Shown piece after piece: positions 63,113-64,000 of a stretch of DNA of 64,000 nucleotides. The notes beneath the pieces are model-generated. The model made no database searches, had not been told where the DNA came from, and was given only the letters and a program-made list of their open reading frames with translations. The stretch is taken from the NCBI RefSeq assembly GCF_027186265.1, contig NZ_CP114176.1, forward strand, positions 2,604,001 to 2,668,000, read 5' to 3'. Positions within the stretch are counted from its first letter, which is position 1. Each line of letters starts with the position of its first letter. Source of the stretch: Lentibacillus daqui. Lineage in GTDB: Bacteria; Bacillota; Bacilli; Bacillales; Amphibacillaceae. Made by a program: the position numbers and the translations under genes.

Positions 63113-64000
63113 ATTTCAATCCACGCATCCATAAAGGATGCGACACAAGAACTTTGATATTAAAGTTGTTCCTAATCTATTTCAATCCACGCACCCATAA
63201 AAGATGCGACATAGCGAATATCTATCAATCTATGATCCATATTGGATTTCAATCCACGCACCCATAAAGGATGCGACACGCTAGAAAGATAAAGCAAGTA
63301 AACAGACAGTTAGATTTCAATCCACGCACCCATAAAGGATGCGACAAGTAACTGGTCTTAAAGCAAATGGAATAGTTGAATTTCAATCCACGCACCCATA
63401 AAGGATGCGACTAAAATCCGCAATGCTATCCACAGCGCTGTTATATTTCAATCCACGCACCCATAAAGGATGCGACGCTAAGTACTCTTATAGGCGGAGA
63501 TCCCGACATTAATTTCAATCCACGCACCCATAAAGGATGCGACGCAAGCAATTTCTTATATTCTTCCCAAGTCGGGTAATTTCAATCCACGCACCCATAA
63601 AGGATGCGACTTGCCGGATAACTTTTTGATAAGATTGGTCACGCATTTCAATCCACGCACCCATAAAGGATGCGACCCACTTTTCAAAATGCCGTAACCT
63701 GCGATATCCTGATTTCAATCCACGCACCCATAAAGGATGCGACATCCAAAAGCTAAAAAGGATTATGAAAAATTAGAATTTCAATCCACGCACCCATAAA
63801 GGATGCGACGCCGTAGCTGGTGGCCCCGTTTTAAGTGTGACCGATTTCAATCCACGCACCCATAAAGGATGCGACATGAAAACAGCAATTTATATACGGG
63901 TATCCACAATTTCAATCCACGCACCCATAAAGGATGCGACGTCTAAGGGCAATAATCAGATTGTCAGTTGACTTATTTCAATCCACGCACCCATAAAGGA
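63113..64000 (-). CRISPR. Type I-C CRISPR array, trailer end; continues beyond the window
   Basis: 14 repeats of 32 bp (last truncated), 13 spacers of 33-36 bp. In transcript sense the repeat starts GTCGCATCC, has a TTTAT loop and GGGTGCG, and ends GTGGATTGAAAT, the subtype I-C family known from B. halodurans. Repeat starts (plus strand): 63113, 63179, 63246, 63314, 63380, 63445, 63512, 63579, 63645, 63712, 63778, 63844, 63909, 63975. The two left-most repeats carry one substitution each and the rest are identical, so the leader and cas genes should lie to the right. Confidence 0.98.

Noticed and set aside
63082..63745. Open frames with repeated HPLWVRGL or MGAWIE motifs
   Set aside because: Translations of CRISPR repeats, not genes.
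63113..64000. Self-targeting spacers
   Set aside because: By eye none of the 13 spacers matches another part of this window; the rest of the genome was not available.

Overview
The window reads as chromosome of a spore-forming, moderately salt-adapted member of the Bacillaceae (Firmicutes), of the Virgibacillus / Oceanobacillus / Lentibacillus kind. That placement is inference. It rests on AT-rich DNA with strong GGAGG ribosome binding sites, spore genes (csgA-like, CotF-like coat protein, YjzC), T-box and S-box leaders, a B. subtilis-type Fnr with a C-terminal iron-sulfur cysteine cluster, a YkoGHI-like two-component set and a betaine-homocysteine methyltransferase. No rRNA is present and only one tRNA (Gly-TCC).

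Layout. 1-912: 3'-truncated murG. 1382-4110: nucleoside (nupC) and purine-base (pbuG) uptake. 4373-5107: coiled-coil protein built of identical 42-bp repeats. 5177-9308: odhAB, 2-oxoglutarate dehydrogenase. 9650-14488: 32-aa membrane peptide, trmL, amidase-domain protein, ogt, folE, VTC-domain/DUF4956 pair. 14601-17433: response regulator, kinase and PepSY protein. 17688-20735: queG and a P-loop ATPase. 20976-23182: tRNA-Gly, fnr with its own FNR box, D-amino-acid aminotransferase. 23445-34338: hydrolase, YhgE/Pip protein, a type I toxin-antitoxin locus, deoxyinosine glycosylase, transporters, csgA, acyl-CoA ligase, split chromate transporter. 34530-38336: a large helicase-nuclease fusion resembling the antiphage protein of type II Mokosh. 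38648-43320: metabolic and repair genes.

43.6-50.8 kb is a sulfur/methionine block: S-box-controlled metI, an ssuABC-type importer, cysteine synthase, and S-box-controlled betaine-homocysteine methyltransferase. 50888-53515 is proBA under a proline T-box. 53589-58931 holds FAH-family hydrolase, MBL hydrolase, HEAT protein, PC4-like YdbC, YjzC and a TraB-family membrane protein.

The right end is mobile and defensive. An IS1634-family element (59075-61028) sits between perfect 97-bp direct repeats. A decayed IS200/IS605 unit with a dead TnpB but an apparently intact right end/omegaRNA follows (61868-63112), and it abuts the trailer end of a type I-C CRISPR array (63113 to the window edge, 14 repeats). 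One spacer reads in frame as the first eleven codons of a serine recombinase.

Spread through the intergenic DNA are several repeat families: a ~185-bp element in three copies (one carrying a module of a second, ~200-bp element), and eight arrays of degenerate 21-bp tandem repeats.
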